From assembly GCA_022497145.1 (NCBI GenBank), contig MU385857.1, forward strand, positions 1 to 64,000: a stretch of 64,000 nucleotides of DNA. The letters run 5' to 3'. Below the pieces are notes generated by a model. It was not told the origin of the DNA, searched no databases, and worked only from the letters and a program-made list of their open reading frames with translations. This DNA comes from Rostrohypoxylon terebratum. Lineage: Eukaryota > Ascomycota > Sordariomycetes > Xylariales > Hypoxylaceae. Position numbers and translations under genes: made by a program. Below, one piece after another: positions 12,332-24,705 of this stretch. Positions within the stretch are counted from its first letter, which is position 1; every line of letters begins with the position of its first letter.

Positions 12332-13704
12332 CTACGCTGACACCGTAGAAGTACTTTCCTGCGCAGCGAAGAACTTCTTCGATTCGGCACATCGTTCACT
12401 TTTGCAGCCAGGACATCTTAGACCCATTTGGTAAGAACACGAGATACCACTGTCTAAGTGAGTCTTGGCAAGATCTGCAAGTGCATCGATGAAGATAGGA
12501 CTGCCGTTCAGACTTTCGATTCGCTTGACGGTGTCCGCGTGGCCGGATTCCCCGATAACCTCCTTGTCAAGCTCAAACAGTGTTTCAATGTGATCCGAGG
12601 TAAATGCGATGGGAATCAGGACAAGGTCCTTCTGGCCCTTTGCGATATATTCTTCGACCGAGAATTGGGTCTGAGGGCCTAGCCATGGCTGAGGACCGAC
12701 TTGTGACTGCCAGCATAATCTATAGGGGTTAGAAAACTTGAGCCGCTGCATTACAGCATACACCGTTGCAGCAACCTCGGCGGGATAGGGGTCGCCTAAG
12801 ACTATGTCAGTGAAGTTTGTCCAAATTTACTCTTCCAAGTCCTTACCTCGATTTACTACCGTCATTGGCAGGCTGTGAGCGGAGAATAACAAGACGACTT
12901 GACTTCGGCTTTCTTCTGGGTACGATGCCAATGTTGTTTCGATGTTATGGGCGAAGGCTTCTACTAAGCCTGGATGAACCGGCCATCTATCAATGACACT
13001 CCATTGAATCGCGCCTGGTCCAGCCTTGCCTTCCAACCGTTGCCGCCACTTCCACAACTCATTGAGACTGCTTCCTGTTGTAGAACAAGAATATTGGGGG
13101 TATTGTGTGAATGCCACGGCCCTTCCTCCTTTTCCATTCCCAAAGCCATCCTCTAACAATTTATTGTACATCTCCTCGGTTAAGGGATCTGCGTAGCGAA
13201 ATGCGACGTAAGGTTTATGCGGCGCCGTCTGGGGCGATATCCGATCGAGAATCTTGCACATTTCTGCATTTTGATATTCTGACCATTTTCGAATGGGAGA
13301 ACCGCCTCCAATCTCTGCGTACTGCTTTTGGATCTTCGGTGTTCTTCGACTCGAGATGAGGGGACCAATATAGTTTTGTAGTCGTCCTAGTGGTATCAAA
13401 TCACCATCGGCCTATTCGTGGATTAGGAATGCGCTGTGGTGGGGCGTGGTTATAGATGTAAGTGACGTACGAACAATCGGCTTAGAAAGTCGCCAACTTC
13501 ATTAAGAGTTGAGGGACCGCCCATGTTTAAGAATACCATGGCCGTTGGGCCCTTCGAGCCGACTGAATTTTGTGTGACAGGTGGTACTGGCGTCGCGAAT
13601 GTTCTCGTTTGCAGCGCACTCTTCGATAATCGTAGACTTAATGGAGAATTGCTAGCGCTAGCTGCTCTGCGCGAGAGCTGAGCGACGGAATGGCGCGTGG
13701 CCAT
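12332..13704 (-). CDS. HEM15: Ferrochelatase, mitochondrial
   Basis: Three exons, 13704-13471, 13411-12847 and 12795-12332, give 420 residues. It inserts Fe2+ into protoporphyrin IX, the last step of heme synthesis, at the matrix face of the inner mitochondrial membrane. The N-terminal ~45 residues are rich in Arg/Ser/Ala without acidic residues, as in a mitochondrial presequence. The family core starts at TAMVFLNMGGPS. The signature LLFSAHSLPMTVVNRGDPYP has the catalytic histidine and is rebuilt across intron 2. The C-terminus carries C-P-G-C-K-S-E-R-C, spaced C-x2-C-x4-C as in human ferrochelatase, and a further Cys lies in PQYSCSTTGSS. That suggests a [2Fe-2S] cluster, which budding yeast Hem15 lacks. 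The gene is divergent from KU70 across 875 bp. Confidence 0.96.
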
Positions 13705-14579
13705 GTTGAACGAACGAGTTTGAACTGTATTTTATTAATGTAATACTGTGATACTGTGAGAATAGTGACTTGTTGAAACAGCAAAGGCGAGTTCCTTTTT
13801 GTTAAAGAAAAAAAAACCCTCCCGATTGAACAGATACTATAGGGATTGGTGGCGATTTACAACTCCAGAATATCGCCAAGTCATCGACGTAGAAACGGAG
13901 GCTTACGTTTAGCTAAGCTCTCCGCGGCGCCCGTCCACAGAGGGGCCAATGAAACATCCTGAATTGCCTAGCAGCTCCATGACGTAATCTTCTGCTTAAG
14001 GTGTCAACCTTCTTACTGGAATAATACTAGTAGTAGGTATTATCATGATTCATGCATGTAATACCTACGACGTACATTGTATCTTGCCTTGCATAGGTAA
14101 TTATTCATAGCAAAATGTAATAATGCCCGTTTTACCTTTACTTGTGTAGAAATATACCTTAATTTTTCACTACCTAGTGATTGGAGTAGTTATCATTTGA
14201 TTATGATTAGGAAAGATCCATGGAACAGATAAATCGCAATTCACCGTCTTGTCCGATGTGTATTATTAGGAACCGCATTTTAAACAATAACGGGGCGTTA
14301 AACTGCTCGCTAAAAAAATCCATGAATCTACTAGAAGTCACATGATACCGCGATTACTTTACGGAATCCGCTTATTACATCATACGCGCTCGGTCGCAAT
14401 ATCTGCCTAAATTATTAAGCTTTAATATTACAAGAACCTTTCGCAAAAAGTAAAATTTGCAATGATTCTATCATGACGAACACAAGCCATAAGACCTACA
14501 TATTTTCTTCCTTTCTAGAATACATTCAGTCTCATTAAAAAAACATTAGATCGATCGGGGCAGCGGCGCAAGACCCGTC
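13705..14579. other. Divergent intergenic region HEM15/KU70
   Basis: No gene is seen. The region is AT-rich and must contain both promoters. A small dyad around 14030-14070 (taggtattatc...gtaatacctac) is visible but unassigned. Confidence 0.5.
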
Positions 14580-16619
14580 ATGGCAAATCGCTATGAGAAA
14601 AGAGAGGAGGAAGAAGAGGAAGAAGATGAGATTGGCGAACAGGTATTCAACCCTTAAATTTCCATGAAATACTCTCAAATTAAACCTCTTACAGGATTAT
14701 AAAGCTCAAAAAGATGCTCTCATTTTCGCTATCGATGTTAGCAAGTCGATGCTGCAGCCGCCTCCCGAGTCAAATGACAAGAAGGCAGACAAAGACCCCC
14801 CTGTATATGCCGCTCTAAAGTGTGCCTACCAGGTGATGCAGCAACGGATTATATCCAACCCGAAAGATATGATGGGTATAATACTCTTTGGCACCGAAAA
14901 GACAAAGTACCGAGATGATCAGAATCTCCCTTATCCTCACTGTTACGTTTACACTGACCTTGATATCCCCACTGCTGAGGATGTGAAGAGCTTGAAAGGT
15001 CTTGTAGAAGAAGGCGAGGATGCGGATGAAATATTGGTTCCATCCGCTGAGGGTATCCAAGTGTCGAACTTGCTTTTTTTAGCAAACAATCTCTTTACCA
15101 CCAAAGCCCCAAACTTTGGATCCCGAAGACTGTTCATCATCACGGATAATGATGACCCTCATGATGGTGACAAGCAGCTGAAGGAAAACGCGTCTTGTCG
15201 TGCCAAGGACTTATACGATCTCGGAGTCAATATTGAGCTCTTTGCTATCACTCGTGAAGATGAAGAATTCGACTTCAGCAAGTTCTACGATGTAATTCTT
15301 TAGCTACCCTCATTTCACATATTCCATTTGCTGACGCAGTGTAGGATATTATCTATCGGGACCCAGCCGTCGAAGAAGCGCATCCCGGAAAGGCGTCTAC
15401 GTCAAAATCTGGCAATGGTCTGACGCTCCTCAATTCACTCGTTTCTAAAGTCAACTCCAAACAAACGCCAAAGCGAGCATATTTCAGCAACATGCCGTTT
15501 GAAATTGGCCCCGGACTTCAAATATCAGTGAAAGGGTATAATATCATTCAAGCACAGACCCCGGCGCGTAGTTGCTACGTCTGGTTAGATGGCGAGAAGG
15601 CGCAGATTGCCGTAGGCGAGACTGCCCATGTCGCTGAGGACAGTGCACGAACAGTCCAAACCGGTGAAGTGAAAAAGGCTTACAAGTTTGGAGATGATTA
15701 CGTTTATTTTAGCGAAGATGAGCAGAAGTCCATCAAACAATTCGGAGGTCCGATCATACGTATAATTGGCTTCAAGGACAGATCACAACTAGAATTTTGG
15801 GCCTCTATCAACAAATCAATATTCATCTTCCCGAGCGAGGAAGGTTATGTCGGTTCCTCGCGTGTCTTCACCGCATTGTGGCAAAAGCTACTGAAATCCA
15901 AAAAGATTGGCATCGCGTGGCATATTGCTCGGACAAACGGCAGCCCCCGATTAGTTGCAATACTTCCCTCCAGGGCGCAGTCAGACCATAAGACGGGAGT
16001 TGACTACATACCTGCTGGCTTGTGGCTTTATCCAATCCCGTTTGCCGACGACCTGCGCGACGGCCCTGACCAGGTCAAATTGATACGAACTACGGATCAG
16101 TTGACAGATTGTATGAACAAAATCATCGGAAACCTGCAGCTCCCGACGGCTACATACAACCCGTCAAAATATCCAAACCCTGCTCTTCAATGGCATTACA
16201 AGATTCTCCAGGCGCTTGCGTTGGAGGAAGAGGTTCCCGAAACCCCAAATGATGCTACTCTTCCCAAATACAAGGCCATCCATAATCGGTGTGGCGCGTA
16301 CATTCAAGAATGGTCGCAAACTGCAGATGATGTTATGAGCAGGGTTAGAGATGCACAATCTATCAAGCGGGAGTTGGAGAACGACGATGAAGACAGTGTG
16401 CCCAAGCCAGCAAAAAAGGCGAAAACGGCAACGAAAGCCGGTCCTAGTAGTACGGGAATGAACAACGCTGAGTTGAAGAAAAGGTACAATGACGGTACTT
16501 TGTCAAAGATGACTGTAGCTGAATTGAAACCAATACTCGGTGACCGCGGAATGGACCCAAAGGGACTGAAGAAAACTCTGGTTGAGAGACTCGAGGGATG
16601 GGTTGAAGAGAACTTGTAA
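14580..16619 (+). CDS. KU70: ATP-dependent DNA helicase II subunit Ku70
   Basis: Three exons, 14580-14642, 14695-15291 and 15345-16619, give 644 residues. The first exon is only 21 codons and very acidic (EEEEEEEDEIGEQ). Exon 2 carries the vWA-like Ku N-terminal domain (ALIFAIDVSKSML, GIILFGTEKT). Exon 3 carries the DNA-encircling beta-barrel and arm (EIGPGLQISVKGYN), then a basic linker with PAKKAKTATK, and a C-terminal SAP domain near residues 600-640 (LSKMTVAELKPILGDRG). Ku70 pairs with Ku80 to bind DNA ends in non-homologous end joining and at telomeres, in the nucleus. The length and domain order match fungal orthologues (mus-51 in Neurospora). Intron 2 ends gtgtag, and both junctions are in frame. 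Confidence 0.97.
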
Positions 16620-17320
16620 ATAGAAAGGATGCAAAATTTTAGGCAAAAGGAATCGAGATGTAATCTAATCTTCCGCATCAATTGAGGATGACACTTCGTT
16701 TGGGTTAATTACTGAGTAGATGCTGTACCTACCTAGTACAATATTTCTGTCCTCTACTCCGAGGTTTGATTCAGCTCTGTGCAGATCGATTAAACCTGAT
16801 GTCACAGTAAAAACGTATTTTTAGTGAGTGGGCGCTCTAATCTACAGTGGTTACTCAGCAAATTTTTAAGGAAAGAATATCGGCTTAAGGTCTCATTATG
16901 TAATCGAACAACACGGGCACCAGCGACCGTCAACCTCGAACATGAGAAAACGTTGCTTACTCATATTTATATGGGTCAGCACTATTCGTACCTAGCTAAC
17001 GCAAGATTTAGTGGAGATAATAGCGTACCAACCACCTGGGCTGCTGGGCTGCCTGGGTCCACTACTTATTTCCTTTAAGGTTATGAAGTACAGTCAAGTA
17101 CTACCCCACGCAGTTGCCCACGGTCTCACTAGCCACCCTATTTGATAATTAGCCACATTTTCTCCATAGCCACGGTTTTGTTCAACATACGCGTTTGACT
17201 TCTTTTGCGCCTGCGTCTTGATTACATCTCAAACCAGGTATTCGCATCGAGCAATCCAAGCAACGGCCGTGGAGGGGATCGGAATGGTACAATCGTAGCG
17301 GTTCCCATGCTGCTGCCTGA
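16620..17320. other. Intergenic 0.7 kb
   Basis: No gene is supported. One short CTACCTAGTAC copy of the dispersed motif lies near 16728. The 3' part is the presumed promoter of the Zn2Cys6 gene. Confidence 0.5.
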
Positions 17321-20300
17321 ATGGACGCCCTCTTGAATTTGGACTCGCCGCGAGGCAACTACGTGTGCAGTTCAATTCGAGAAATACAAGACAAGCTGCA
17401 TCATAGCCTCGCGTCAAAGTCTTCCGATACGCGCGCAGAACATACGTCGCTTACCTTCGAATTCCGACATAGCACCGTATTCCATTTGAATGCAGATAAC
17501 GAGAACAGCAACCCCGATGGCGCCGTCGACCCTCCGAGCCAATCGCAGCAACAAGCTATCACGAGATCCGTCAACGTCTCCGAAACAGTACAGACTCAAC
17601 CCACCGATGACCCTGTGCTTCAACGAGCTGTCGCAAAGCATATAGTTGGGGCTATGGGGGTGGTCGATAGTAGCACATGGGTGGTTCGGCAAGTTTCTAG
17701 GGGTGCTCAGGGCTGGACATTCACCTATATCTGCAAAGACTCGTTGCAAGCGTGGAATCGCGCAAACGGGAAGAATGCCGAGAAACCTGTAATTGCTAGC
17801 TATAGCGGTCCGGGTAGCCTAGATCCAACAAATGCCTGTAAGGATAAAATCTCAGCTTTGGTGACAACAAATTAATTCAGTTGTAGCTCGCCCCGCCTTC
17901 GATTGTCGGGGGATTCTCACGATCGCCTTCTCGAAATCGGCTAGAAGTGTCGTCGTCAAATACAATCACACACCCATTCATAAAACCGTCCAGCAACTAT
18001 TCGAACTTCTTGCCCCCGATCTACCACCCCCACCGGCGAACAAAGGAAACGCTACGAATCAACGAACACCAGAAGTTAAACGCCCCCCGCCAACTGAAGG
18101 TGAGGAGGGAAGCCGCAGGAAGCGCGCAAGGAAAAAGGGCAAAGCACCAGAAGCGCCGATGGGAGATCCAGCTAATCCAGCTGGTGGAAGTGGTCAGGCC
18201 GACCAGAACGCAGCTGAACCACAAAATGCTAGCCAGAATGGCGTCCATTATACGTCCGTTCTTAATGTCCCCCCGCATGAAGCCGCTCGACGTCGACAGA
18301 CGGCGATAGAACTTCTTACAGCGGAAGGCATCGATCCGGCGACGCTGTCCCAGGAACAATTCGAAATATTCTCAAACCAGTCACCTGAATTGCAGAAGAT
18401 CTCGCTGGAAATGTTGAAGATGCATGACGCAGAGAATTTGAGAATTGTCCACCCGATTGATGTGGAAGAAGACATTCCTTCTACTTCCACTCTGGCTGAA
18501 GGACAATCCTCCAATGAAACCCCTGCAACTACCTCAGGCCCGGTATCTACCCCTACAGCGACTGAGACGCCTACTAAGAAACCGAAGCGCAGTCGGAAGA
18601 AAAAGTCGGATGTAGCACCAGTTAAGCCTAGTGCAATGGTTCAGGTAGAACAAAATGGGGAAGTTGGAACTACAACTTCTACTTTGAAGCTAACCGCTAG
18701 GAAAACACGTGGCAGTTGCGAGACCTGTAAAGTCCGGAAGAAGAAGGTGAGTACTTATATATCCTCTCTATTCAATAATATCTTGGTATTAACAGAGTCC
18801 AGTGTTCAAAAGAGCATCCTAAGTGTTCTATATGCGCTAAATCCGATGTAGATTGTGTCTACTTGCCTCCCAAACCACGCCGAAGAAGGTCGGGGAAATC
18901 TGGCGAGGTAGTCGACAAAGAGGATTCCGACATGCCCGAAGAAAATGAACAACTTCAAGCACCTGATGAAGAACAAGAGGAAATGGAAAATTCAACAGCT
19001 CCAGAACCAGAGCCGGAGCTAGAACAGCATTCAGAACAACAACCAGAACAGTATTCGGAATACTCGGGACACTCAGAGCATCACTCAGTACATTCAGTGC
19101 ATGAAGTGGTATCGCCCCCAGATCCTGACAGTGAAGAATTCATACCAGATCCAAATATTTTGTCGGTTCCCATAGAACATCAGCCGGCTACAGATCCACC
19201 TCCAATGCAGCCAACTACAACGCATTACTATCCGGGTCCTAGCTCTGGATTCGCGTTCCCACCAGATCCCCAACCCCCGTCCGGACATATGACAATGCCC
19301 ACATTGACGTTTCCAGAGTCTCAGACCCGCGGGACCCAATTTAAGTCCTCTCCAAATGCAACATTTTCATCAGTATCTCGTCAGGAAGATGCACCAGCGC
19401 CGGCGCCGGCGCCGGCTCATTCACAATTAACACAAACGGCACACCAGATGAGGCAAAATAAGCCAGCCTCCGGTCGCCGTAGTCTTCCGACCGGCCAAAA
19501 TAAACAAACACCGGTCCCAGTGCCGACCATTCCGCAACACACGACTAGTTGGAATGCATCACCCACACCAGAGCAAGTTGCTAGAACATCGCCAATGATG
19601 ACTAAGCAACAGACGTCCAGACGCTCGAAACAGCGCAAAAGCAATGTAGAACCAAATCAACAACCCCATGGTAGTAGTATGCAACAAGTAACAGCACTAT
19701 CACAGGCTGCGATGCAAAATCCCAACCAGCCGTCATCCATGAAGGGTTCACCATACCAGACGACGGCTCAACCTGTAACCCAAACAAGGCCTCAGCAAGG
19801 CCAGAGGTCACGAACTCATACGCCTGTCACAGCTACATCCCGTCCTCCCCAGGCTCCCCAAGCTGCAATGACCGCGACCTACAACACGACATCAGCAAGT
19901 TCGATTCCAAACTACGACTCTTATGGACGTTATAACAACTCAACTAATACTCAGTATGATCATACGAATGATGAGGGGTCGTCTCGCATTGCATATCAGC
20001 CTGGCTCGTATCATCCTACTACCAGCACTACAACGTCGGCATCATATTCATCGGCGCCGGCATATGATTATTCCCGGAGCAGTGGATCTACTAACCCTCT
20101 TTCTCGTGCCCTGGATTCATCAGCAGGATATAATAGCACCAGCAGCCCCACATCTAACCAATGGACAACATCACAAACCCGAACCAACATACCACACACC
20201 CAGTCACATACAAACAACACCTATGCGATGGCACCGACAACGGCTACTCCATCTCATAGCTATGGGACAAGATCTACGGATCGACAAACCTCACACCAGA

Positions 20301-20647
20301 ACGCCCCCTATACCCAACCACAGTCCCAGTCCTATGGATCCTACTCGACACAACAACCCACCAACACGAACCAACAAACTCAACAAAGTTGGTACGGCAT
20401 CACGCCTACCAGTACTACTAGCGCGGCTCAACACGGTTACAATAGTAACCGCGGTGGCTACGGTGCAACCACCAGCTCAAGCCAGCCTTCGTACAACAGT
20501 CACAGATCTAGCACTCACAGCTACTCAGGACACAACTACGGTTCCGGGGCTGATGAACAAACTATGTACGATCTGTTGCGAGCCAGCCATTCCGCACATT
20601 ACCTCACTCTCGTGGCTGCTAGCAGAGTAAATTCACCTTCTACTTAA
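17321..20647 (+). CDS. Zn2Cys6 DNA-binding protein with central zinc cluster and Q/S/T-rich tail
   Basis: Three exons, 17321-17837, 17881-18746 and 18803-20647, give 1075 residues. Intron 1 is only 43 nt. Intron 2 lies exactly before the third zinc cysteine, and correct splicing restores C452-x2-C455-x6-C462-x6-C469-x2-C472-x6-C479, a canonical fungal binuclear zinc cluster. Basic residues flank it (KPKRSRKKK before, KPRRRRSGK after). The N-terminal ~215 residues form a conserved-looking folded region that I cannot assign to a named domain. A helical segment (HEAARRRQTAIELL) precedes the cluster. The last ~560 residues are low complexity, rich in Q, S, T, P, Y and N, as in disordered activation or prion-like regions. 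No fungal-specific TF middle-homology domain was seen. Probably a nuclear transcription regulator; target unknown. Confidence 0.85.
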
Positions 20648-21148
20648 CAATACGTGGTCACTCCGATCGTTTCGGGGTCTTAGGTCACCGAAGGAAGATA
20701 GCTGGTCATAGTGAATAGTGAATCTAGGTTCACGTAACAAATACCTACCTACTTATGTGTATAAAAATCGTATTGAGCTTATGCGATTGCTTTGAACAGG
20801 ATAAGGGCGAGACAGTATGCGGGCTACGTCGCGACTTGGCAGTGGCGTCGATGGCTTAAGGAGTACCTAGGTACAAATGTGAATAGCTTACGTGATACCA
20901 GTACATGCTCTAGACGGAATAATATAAGTCAGTTAGTAATCAAAATTCGTCTGGTCTGTGATGTGTTTGTTTATTACTAATAATGTTCAGTAAATTTTGT
21001 ATCAAAACCAACTCACGATGGATCGTAGGGATAAAGGGTATATATATACTTCTATCTACCACGCGCTTACATTAGCAGATCTCGATTTCAAACATCTGCC
21101 CTTCTAAGATATAAATATCTACAAAGTCCATTCATTCGTCTAAAATAT
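20648..21148. other. Intergenic between convergent genes
   Basis: 3' flanks of the Zn2Cys6 and guanine deaminase genes. One GTACCTAGGTAC copy of the dispersed motif lies near 20864. No gene is seen. Confidence 0.5.
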
Positions 21149-22674
21149 CTACGCCCGCTCATGTACAAGTCGACCTCTAACCCAGACTTTCTTTACATTT
21201 CTATCATCGCCGTTATACACCCACTTCGCGATACGATCCTCTAATTTCTCCCATCCGAAGATATCGACATTTCCGTGATCCAGCATATCGCTCTCAGTAG
21301 GGGATTCGTCAACGAGACCTAGTCCGATGAGCTGCGCGTCCCACTCCATGCCCACTTCGAATCCACCAATCTTCTCACTCAGTCCGACGACCTCAGCGCC
21401 GCCCCGTGTGGCTAGGTGTAGCACCTCCTCCACGCTGAGTTTCGCGCGCTCGCGTTCATCAGCCGGCACGTCGGCCCATTTTCCAAGAGGCATGGCTAGA
21501 TGATTCGAGACAATGGCGGCGTGGCGTGCAGCTAGGAGCATGCTAGGACTATAGCCGCCGCTCACGTCAGTCCCGAGGCCTACCGAGATTCCCTTCTCAA
21601 GCAGCCAGCGCACCCGGGCTTCTCCACTTGTTAGAGCGGAGTTGCTAGTCGGGCAGTGAGAGACCTTAGAGCCGCGACGTGCGACGAGATCAGCTTCCTC
21701 ATCAGAAAAGTGAATGGCGTGGGCGAGAATAGTACGAGAGCCAAGTAGACCATGGGAATCATATACATCGGCATAATTCGCGGCTTTGGGAAACATATCC
21801 CGCACGAGTTGAATTTCGTCTTTATTCTCTGAGATATGTGTCTGGATTGGGATTCCCGTCTCGCGATAGAGCTGCCCTAGGGCGTTCATAGCCTCATGCG
21901 TACAGGCAGGTGCAAAGCGGGGCGTCAGAATCGGAGATATGAGTTCGAAAGAGGCGTCAATACTTCGGATATGGTCGATGGTCTCGCGTGTTGCGGCGAG
22001 TAACTGCGTAGGTGACTCGTCGAGGTAGTAGGATGGCCCGAGGTGGTCCATACATACGCGACCGACAAAGGCACGCTGGCCCATCGAAAGACACAAGTCC
22101 GCAAGAAGGTTTGTAGACGGTACATGGATTGTGGCATAGTAGACCGCAGTTGTGGTGCCGTGGGCAAGCGTCTGCCTCACACACCGCGTATATACTCTAC
22201 GGGCCTTCGGGAGAGACGATAGGGATGCTTCCATAGGGAACGTGTACGTGTTCAGCCAGTCCAACAACGTCGATTTACCAAATATACCTGCGTTGGGATA
22301 TTGCGGCGCGTGGATGTGTGTGTCTGTCCCCGGTAAGTAAAGAATAGGAAGCAGGCTTGAGTTACAACAGAAAAGGGGTTCATAAACATACCAATAAAGC
22401 CAGGAAAGAAGAATTGGCCATCCTTTGCTTTCGTGACATTGACATCACTAGCTACCCAACCAAGTTTATGGTATAGTGTCTCTTCAGCTTTCTTCTGGTC
22501 ACACTGTGACTCGACAGCAACAATTTTGCCAGACTTGTCGACACAGACAGCGGCATCGTGAAGATATTGAAGTTCTCCGAGCTTGATACTATGTATGAAC
22601 AAGCCCAGGAACAGTTGGTTCTTCTCGTTATTCAAAGGGGCCATGTCGACTTTCTCTCCGACTGAACTACCCAC
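21149..22674 (-). CDS. GUD1: Guanine deaminase
   Basis: Two exons, 22674-22392 and 22323-21149, give 485 residues. The splice rebuilds FPGFIDTHIHAPQYPN, which carries the first metal-binding HxH of the amidohydrolase fold. Other active-site elements are HISENKDE, ILAHAIHFSD and GLGTDVSGGYSPSML, where the Asp is a zinc ligand. The enzyme deaminates guanine to xanthine and ammonia in purine salvage and catabolism, in the cytosol. The length and motif order match fungal and animal guanine deaminases. Without the intron, the frame would continue from the glycine of PGFIG into a nonsense tail, so the intron is needed. About 2 kb of upstream non-coding DNA separates it from the next gene. Confidence 0.95.
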
Positions 22675-24705
22675 GTCTGTACCACGTTCCCAGGCTACCT
22701 CCCTCGAGGCTGGGATAGATCTGATATAGATCCGAGATCCGAAATTTGAACCTCTTACCCGAAGACCCCAGACGCAAACAGAGCACCTGTCACAACCCAG
22801 GTCCCAGGTTGCGCGCTGTGATCAGGAGTAGGTAATTTGGTGGGATGTCACAGGCTCTGTGAGACAGAATGTGCCCAATCCAATTTCACGTTATCCTCCC
22901 CCAATCACACCGGATCCAACGTATTTCTTGACCTGTTCACGCGGTGACCTTTTACTCATAAGTGACAAATCTAAACATGAATGAACGAATTTCCAAATTC
23001 AGGATATATGAGTTGAAATGACGTAACACGTAACAAGAATTCAAGATTAGGAAATCTATTTTCAAGGATAAGAAAGGGAAAAAAGAATGAAAGAGGAAGA
23101 CCCAGATCTTATAAGACTGAGGCGGGAGTAAGGGAAGAACTAAGGCTAAGCGACACTTTAGAATGCCCCAGTGCCCCCCAGTGGTCCAGTGTCCCTGCCC
23201 CAGCTAGATAAGGTAATATTCTAGATCAGACGAATTGGTCAAATATGGAAAGATGGAAACACCTAAGGGGTGTTCCTGCATCTACTAGGGCCTTGCCGAA
23301 CCTTGCCAAAGACCCGACGTGGTGACCCGTTCTTGACAACGTGTGTGAGAGTTTGTGACGGAAACGTCCACCGGTGTACAGCGTTTATGGTGACGTCCGA
23401 TAAAAGCCGGTCCACGCCGGCACCCGAGCGAGCTCTCCTATTGGTGCCAGCTACGAGAGTCCGCTTTCCCAGCCCCCACTAAGGTTTAAGTTATCGGTCG
23501 CTACTAGCCTACTACTACTTAGTAAGTTCCTATTGTTTTGTTTAGTCATTGCATATGTCTGAGTTCCTATTTCCTTCAGGGCTGACGAGAACTTACTCAC
23601 TTCAAATATATTCCTGACAGTTTTAGCAAACACCACTTATCACGTACGTAATGAGTACTTAAAATGGCTCGCATCATATTTCATTATCTATCTAGTAGTT
23701 TATTGGCACTCTAAACATATGACATTCCATTCTAAAGAAATAAGTAGTCATGTTTTCGAGTCAAGCTTGAATTAATACTGATTATGTAATGCGTCGAGGA
23801 CACTGTCCCATAAGTAGCACTTGTCTGTTTCAATTTTCTTTCTTGTCCCTTCGCTAGTCTCTTAAAATGACGTTACGTGAGGTTGGATGTTTGCATAGCA
23901 GTATACAGCATATTTCAAACATCTGTCACTGAAATCTTAGAATGAATCAACCCAGGTAAAGGAATGATGTTTCTATATAATTACAAAGTACACACAGCAC
24001 TGAATTATTATTGATTACCTAACATGATGCCTCGAATACGTTTAGTCATCGATGATTTGTTAAATTAAGTAATTCCTGAGTAATCTCCTTATGTAAACTC
24101 TAAAGTTTAAGTAATCGGGTTTGATTGAAGTTAATTACATAAAAAGTTATTAACTTGGAGTAACACAGATTACCAAATACATTTTGCTGACTAAATGCTG
24201 ATTACTTAATACAAATTACCTAACTTCTCTAACTTCTCTATGAGATTACTTAACGCAGAGATGCGCCACTCATCTTTTATTCGATGGCTTTGCTCTTGAA
24301 TTTTGGAAGTCCGATATGATAGACAATTTGCAAAGAATACCGTGAGCGGTGTGATCCGCGACAAAACTCATAACCCCTAATTGGTCTATATTGGGGAAAC
24401 CATACTACCGAACTTTGCGAACCGAGGGGCTCCGGTAAACCAGACGCCTAGACCAGGTATATTATTAGAAAAAAAAGGGGGGGTTGGGGGGGGGCAGAGA
24501 AACTCCCCGGATTTTGCGTCGACACTGTCTAACCCCAATAATCACCCGACCCCCGAAATATAACTCGTCATCGCAAGTCCGTCTGTCGCCTTCTGCCACT
24601 TGTCTCACCTACGCAATCACCAACGGACCCTGTGACCCGAAACAAATTTGAACAACAATACATCCCATCCTACTTGGATTAATAGATTACATACCCAGTT
24701 ATTCC
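22675..24705. other. Intergenic 2.0 kb, AT-rich centre with ATTAC-type repeats
   Basis: No coding region is supported. From about 23490 to 24290 the sequence is strongly AT-rich. Between 24006 and 24255 it repeats variants of gattacttaa/gattacctaa in both orientations. An A8/G-rich homopolymer stretch follows at 24470-24496. Confidence 0.6.
24006..24255. repeat. Cluster of GATTAC(T/C)TAA-like units
   Basis: At least eight gattac/gtaatc units, several extended to gattacttaa or attacctaac, on both strands. No internal ORF. It could be a decayed transposon or a chance AT-rich array. Confidence 0.45.
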
